58,372 nucleotides of DNA from an uncultured Lachnospiraceae bacterium (GTDB lineage Bacteria; Bacillota; Clostridia; Lachnospirales; Lachnospiraceae): positions 1 through 58,372 of the forward strand of contig CACYTU010000008.1 in NCBI GenBank assembly GCA_902777355.1, in the 5' to 3' direction. Position numbers and translations under genes: made by a program. The notes beneath the pieces were generated by a model that saw only the letters and a list, made by a program, of their open reading frames with translations, ran no database searches and was not told the origin of the DNA. Below are positions 54,978 through 58,372 of this stretch, piece after piece (the stretch's first letter is position 1; every line of letters begins with the position of its first letter).

Positions 54978-57179
54978 TTATTTTCCGAGGGGGATCTCCA
55001 CGACCTCCGCCATGCGCATCAGGCATTCTTCGATCTGACCCGAAATCTCGGTGATCATTCTGCGGGAGACCTCCTCACTCTTCTCTTTTTCCATTTTTTC
55101 AAAGCAGGTCTTTTTGATCTCCCCGCTGATTTTTTCCATGCGGGATTCAAAATATCCGTGAGGGACCAGTTTGCGCATGATTCCCGGGATGTCCATCTTC
55201 ATGACGGCGGATTCCATTTTTTCCCTGCCCAGAAACAGGACCAGGAGGGTGATCATGGCTCCCGCTACGATTCCGGAGATACCGCTGGAGATCAGGGCGA
55301 TCCCGCTGCCCCCGCACAGGAGGCCGACCAGAATGGAGATGATGGCGTTGACCATCCAGGTGAGTTCCTCGACCGCGAAGACGTCCCTGGCATTGACCTG
55401 GACGTCGATCTCGGCCAGCGACAGGTAGGAGGTCAGGCTGAGCGCCCTGTAAGGCACATTGTGGCGCACACAGATCGGCATGGTATGCTCCTCCAGCCGG
55501 TAGGCGACCGGCCGCAGCCAGGTCGTGATCGGCTTCACCAGCAGGTCCGCGGCGTCAGGAGAATGCAGCCACGCATCGATCTCGCGTTCCATCTCTTTAT
55601 CAATGTCCGCCAGGCGGCGGATTTCGCCGTTGCGCCATCTCTCAAAGACCGGTATGGCCGCGTTGCGCAGAATGGGCTCCACAAGCGTGTCCACGGTCCT
55701 GTGGAAAAGGTCCTCCACATGTTCTTCAACAATGCGCTCCACGATACTGGAGTCCACAAGATCCCGCACTTCCTGTCGGAAGGCGCGGATCTCTTCGTCG
55801 ATCCGGCCGCTGTAGGCAAGTCCTCTGGAGACCGAAAATTCCGGCTCCGCCCCAGTGATCACGATCGCTTCCGGGAAGACCTCCCGGCACCAGTCGCGCA
55901 GCTCGGGCATTTTGGAGACGCCGCCCGTGAGGAAAAGGAGTTCGGGAAGACGTCCGTGCTTTCCCGATGCCTCCGCCTTATCTGAACCGCCTTTGTCCTT
56001 GAAAAAGCTCCTGTTCTTTTTATCGGATTTCTTTTCCTGCCCTGTCGTGTCCGCGGGCAGCACCGCTGTCTCTGCCGACGCAGACAACGCACCGTTTGAT
56101 TCTATGCCTTTCGATTCCGCGCTTTTCGATTCCGCGCCTTTCGACCCGGCTCCGAAAGTCAAAGCAGCGCCCGCTGCCGAACCGGCAGCCGCGCCTCCTC
56201 TGGCAGAAGAGCCGGAACTGTCTGCAGCGTCCCCGTCCTGTTCCAGAAGGCTGCGGCGGATTTCCCGCAGGCTTGCTTCAAATACCTGGCGGAAGGATTT
56301 GCCGCCCAGCTGAGGAGAAGGTCCTTCCAGAAGCCTGTGAGCCAGATCCGCGTCCAGCTTCAGCTCGAGGCGGTGCCTTTTTTCACCCATGACTGTCACA
56401 GTCCTGGTGCATCCGTTCCTGCTCCAATAGTCCTCATCCGAAAAGTACCTCTCTTTGAGCCTGCGGGCGTCGAACTCGCAGTAGCTGCGCCAGGGCTGGC
56501 TGCGGGAAAAAATATCGCGCAGGGCTTTGCTGTCCGGAGAGGCCTCGACAGCCGCTTCCAGCAGCATTTCGTCCATGATTCCGCCGCCCAGAGCGACTTC
56601 TCCTCCGGTCTGCAGTTCAACCTCGCGTCCGCTGCTGATATAGGCAAAATCCGTCGTCGAGGACCCCATGTCCACGACCAGTACAGGGCGGGAGAGGATA
56701 TCGTATCCCACTTGAAAATGTCTGGACTGGCAGGCGCTGATCAGGGCGGCGCGGGATTCGGAGATGACCCGCACCGGCGGATAGCCCGCCTGCTCGAAGA
56801 TCTCGCGATAGCGCTCCCTCTGAGCCCGGTCCCAGCCTGCGGGACAGCCTATATAAAAACAGCAGTCCTCCCCTTTAATCAGGCTTCCGGACATATAGAG
56901 TTCTCCCAGGACGCCTCCCGCGAAGCTCTTAATATCGCGGATACTGGTCGGATCCGTGAGAAAGCGGCTCTTAAAACGAAGGCATCTCTCCACTGCGTCC
57001 GGTGTGTAGCAGGCCTCTTCACCGATCAGAAGTTCTCCTGTGCGCAGGCGGGCATAAGCAGTGATGAAGCTTCCCACCTCCCGGACGGGTACCACCTGCG
57101 GCTCGGACTGCTCGCTTTTTCTCAGATATGTGACGGCACTCTCGGCGTCGCCCAGGTCAAATCCAAAATACCGATCCAT
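54978..57179 (-). CDS. Membrane-anchored Hsp70-like ATPase
   Basis: This 733-residue protein has an actin/Hsp70-type nucleotide-binding fold and no Hsp70 peptide-binding domain. Phosphate loop 1 is YFGFDLGDAESAVTYL at the N-terminus, loop 2 is VLVVDMGSSTTDFAYIS (about residue 165), and the adenosine site is LLFLTGGVSKMPEL (about 410). A variable low-complexity insert of about 90 residues (330-415: AGSKGAESKSAESKG) interrupts the fold. From about 500 it has a new alpha-helical part, then two hydrophobic segments (ISILVGLLCGGSGIALISS, GIVAGAMITLLVLFLG) and a coiled-coil-like end. It should sit on the inner membrane face. The adjacent membrane gene, 48 bp upstream, is likely its partner. RBS GGGAGGAAGAG. 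Confidence 0.8.
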   Translation of the reverse strand: MDRYFGFDLGDAESAVTYLRKSEQSEPQVVPVREVGSFITAYARLRTGELLIGEEACYTPDAVERCLRFKSRFLTDPTSIRDIKSFAGGVLGELYMSGSLIKGEDCCFYIGCPAGWDRAQRERYREIFEQAGYPPVRVISESRAALISACQSRHFQVGYDILSRPVLVVDMGSSTTDFAYISSGREVELQTGGEVALGGGIMDEMLLEAAVEASPDSKALRDIFSRSQPWRSYCEFDARRLKERYFSDEDYWSRNGCTRTVTVMGEKRHRLELKLDADLAHRLLEGPSPQLGGKSFRQVFEASLREIRRSLLEQDGDAADSSGSSARGGAAAGSAAGAALTFGAGSKGAESKSAESKGIESNGALSASAETAVLPADTTGQEKKSDKKNRSFFKDKGGSDKAEASGKHGRLPELLFLTGGVSKMPELRDWCREVFPEAIVITGAEPEFSVSRGLAYSGRIDEEIRAFRQEVRDLVDSSIVERIVEEHVEDLFHRTVDTLVEPILRNAAIPVFERWRNGEIRRLADIDKEMEREIDAWLHSPDAADLLVKPITTWLRPVAYRLEEHTMPICVRHNVPYRALSLTSYLSLAEIDVQVNARDVFAVEELTWMVNAIISILVGLLCGGSGIALISSGISGIVAGAMITLLVLFLGREKMESAVMKMDIPGIMRKLVPHGYFESRMEKISGEIKKTCFEKMEKEKSEEVSRRMITEISGQIEECLMRMAEVVEIPLGK

Positions 57180-57227
57180 CTCTTCCTCCCTGCCTGTGCC
57201 TTCCGGACGGAGGACACGGCAGCTTTT

Positions 57228-58181
57228 TTACCGCACTGCGGTTCCTTTTTTCAGAAGTCTTCCGTCCTGTGCCAGCGCCGGCCGGATGGTCACCACCCTG
57301 TCCTCATCAGTGCCGGAACTGTTTTTTCCGGAAGAAGCTGTTCCCGGCAGGGACGGCAGCATTTCAAACCACGCGGCATACTGCGCGCTCCAGGGCAGTA
57401 CATCAACCTCTTTTTTGTGCAGGTAGTAGCGTATGTCAGCCGCCATCTGGGGACTGTCGGCATCCGCCATCTCCAGAAGCCCGGAAAAAAGTTCGATTTC
57501 CTCAGGGGTAATGCCTCTGCCGCCCGCTGCTGCTGCCAGCTCTTTGTGCCGGTCATATTTTTCGCTGTCCTCAGCGATTTCCAGGTTGCGGTCTATGACC
57601 ATCACGGCTCCCCGCAGGGAACTCCAGAGTTTCTCGGGATCTATGGTGATCTCAATGCGCTGTACCGGAGCTGAATCCGGGCCGCCGGTCAGGCTGCCCT
57701 GCCCCTTGATCCCGATTCTGGTGTCCGTCCCGGCGGTCCTCCCCGCCAGATACATACAGCCTCCGCCCGCCACAGGCAGAAGGATTCCCTTCAGGAGCAT
57801 GTCCGCCGCAGCCGTTCCTCCTGCAGAGAGAGCAGGCACGGCAAAAGCTGCCAAAGTCAGGATCACGCCGGCCGCCAGGAGAATCCCGGACAGGCCGCCG
57901 CCCTTTTTACTTCCCGCAGCCGTGTTCCCGCTGTCCCCCTCGCGCCGCCAGACGCGGGGTTGACCCATAGTGTCCATGAAAGGCACGCTGCTGCGCAGGG
58001 CCTGCACCATACCGGCAGCCGCATCGCGGACCCGGACACTGGTGCAGTCTTCATTGTACTGCAGGAGCAGGCGGTCAGCCTCTTTTTCCAGAATCTGCTG
58101 AGCATCCGCAGGTGTGGAAGCTCCCCTGAGACTGGCGAGCACGCGCTCACGGTCTTTATCCAGATAATCGATCATCTTCAT
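57228..58181 (-). CDS. Membrane partner of the Hsp70-like ATPase, unknown family
   Basis: This 317-residue protein has a soluble N-terminal helical part (MKMIDYLDKDRERVLASLRG, EKEADRLLLQYNEDCTSVRVRDAAAGMVQ), then two hydrophobic segments (GILLAAGVILTLAAFAVPALS, MLLKGILLPVAGGGCMYLAG). A C-terminal cytosolic part follows (EITIDPEKLWSSLRGAVMVID, ITPEEIELFSGLLEMADA), ending in a glycine/serine-rich stretch. No recognised domain. It is 48 bp upstream of the Hsp70-like gene, same strand, and is presumably transcribed with it. The N-terminal helices could act as a nucleotide exchange or docking module. GGAG lies 11 bases before the ATG. A MITE begins 47 bp upstream. Confidence 0.62.
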   Translation of the reverse strand: MKMIDYLDKDRERVLASLRGASTPADAQQILEKEADRLLLQYNEDCTSVRVRDAAAGMVQALRSSVPFMDTMGQPRVWRREGDSGNTAAGSKKGGGLSGILLAAGVILTLAAFAVPALSAGGTAAADMLLKGILLPVAGGGCMYLAGRTAGTDTRIGIKGQGSLTGGPDSAPVQRIEITIDPEKLWSSLRGAVMVIDRNLEIAEDSEKYDRHKELAAAAGGRGITPEEIELFSGLLEMADADSPQMAADIRYYLHKKEVDVLPWSAQYAAWFEMLPSLPGTASSGKNSSGTDEDRVVTIRPALAQDGRLLKKGTAVR

Positions 58182-58228
58182 AGCGTATTTGCTCCGGATT
58201 TATGATTTGCAGGGTCATCACATATTAT

Positions 58229-58372
58229 GATGTCGGGGTCAAAAGGTGGTTAAAGAAAATCCGTCTCGTCAGCATGCACAAACACCTTGGACACGCTCTC
58301 GCTCAATCCTCGCTGGCAGCGGTACTAAGGGCGCTAAAAACCAGCGCCCAAGTACCAGGCACGCAACATCTC
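58229..58372 (+). mobile_element. MITE family A, copy 4 (extends past the window)
   Basis: The left end is GATGTCGGGGTCAAAAG with ATATTAT before it (possible target duplication). The left arm and core match copies 2 and 3. Then comes a hairpin (GGGCGCT...AGCGCCC, 58329-58350) not found in them, and GCACGCAACATCTC, which matches the part of copy 1 that lacks the left arm. This looks like a fuller, less deleted form; the right end is outside the window. Confidence 0.8.

Noticed and set aside
1-58372. tRNA or rRNA genes
   Set aside because: No cloverleaf with a GGTTCGAATCC-like T arm and no rRNA landmark was found on reading; a tRNAscan run would settle it.

Overview
The window looks like a chromosome segment of a moderately GC-rich, Gram-positive gut anaerobe of the Lachnospiraceae type. 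The evidence is Firmicutes-style ribosome binding sites (AGGAGG), frequent TTG/GTG starts, and the gene families present: DUF4317, DUF308 and CmpB-like membrane proteins, YesL/DUF624, an MsmK/UgpC-type sugar ATPase, a SipW-like signal peptidase, a class C sortase and many lipoproteins. No rRNA, tRNA, CRISPR array or intact transposase gene was seen. Most genes lie on the minus strand. The few plus-strand genes are a small lipoprotein and a YjdF-like protein (8.1-9.4 kb), MoxR/VWA (11.2-13.3 kb), a DUF4317 gene (22.8-23.9 kb), an 80-residue protein (26.7 kb) and a 27-residue toxin-like peptide (43.8 kb).

Layout. 0-6 kb: cytidylate-kinase-like protein, then a CmpB-like / DUF308 / UbiB-like / GNAT run. 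6-14.4 kb: repeat-bearing lipoprotein, small lipoprotein, YjdF-like protein, S66 LD-carboxypeptidase, MoxR ATPase plus VWA partner, isolated cobS. 14.9-20.1 kb: a GG-leader SH3 protein, an RsbU-type PP2C phosphatase, an FNT channel, and an atypical response regulator coupled to an unknown protein. 20.3-27 kb: phosphoglucomutase, DUF4317, L,D-transpeptidase, small protein. 27.6-34.7 kb: sugar ABC ATPase, YesL-like protein, a secreted Lys/Glu-rich protein, HD protein, metG and map. 35.2-43 kb: a surface-fibre cluster combining a class C sortase, an SpaA-type pilin, two SipW/TasA-type secreted proteins, a KTGD-type anchored protein, a MucBP-like stalk protein and a SipW-like signal peptidase. 43.7-44 kb: a compact candidate type I toxin-antitoxin locus. 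44.2-53.8 kb: a small membrane protein, a patatin lipase with a very long acidic repeat tail, a 1280-residue chimera of an oligopeptide-binding domain and a 3D-like wall domain, and a GH3 lipoprotein. 53.9-58.2 kb: an ArsD-like protein lacking the family's N-terminal cysteines, a PNPOx-like protein, and a membrane-anchored Hsp70-like ATPase with a membrane partner.

Two features run through the whole window. First, unrelated minisatellites (10, 12, 13, 19, 22, 27, 33, 37, 40, 61, 66 and 85 bp units) sit in most larger intergenic gaps, and in-frame repeats sit inside several exported proteins. Second, dispersed short repeat families occur between genes. One is a clear MITE with terminal inverted repeats and perfect 7-bp target duplications (four copies); others are a 50-bp TATCGAAAC motif (four copies) and two palindromic families.

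The most noteworthy items are the candidate type I toxin-antitoxin at 43.7-44.0 kb, the sortase/SipW hybrid fibre operon, the substrate-binding/3D chimera, the GG-leader SH3 protein, and the MITE family. All functional calls come from reading the sequence; no database search was run.
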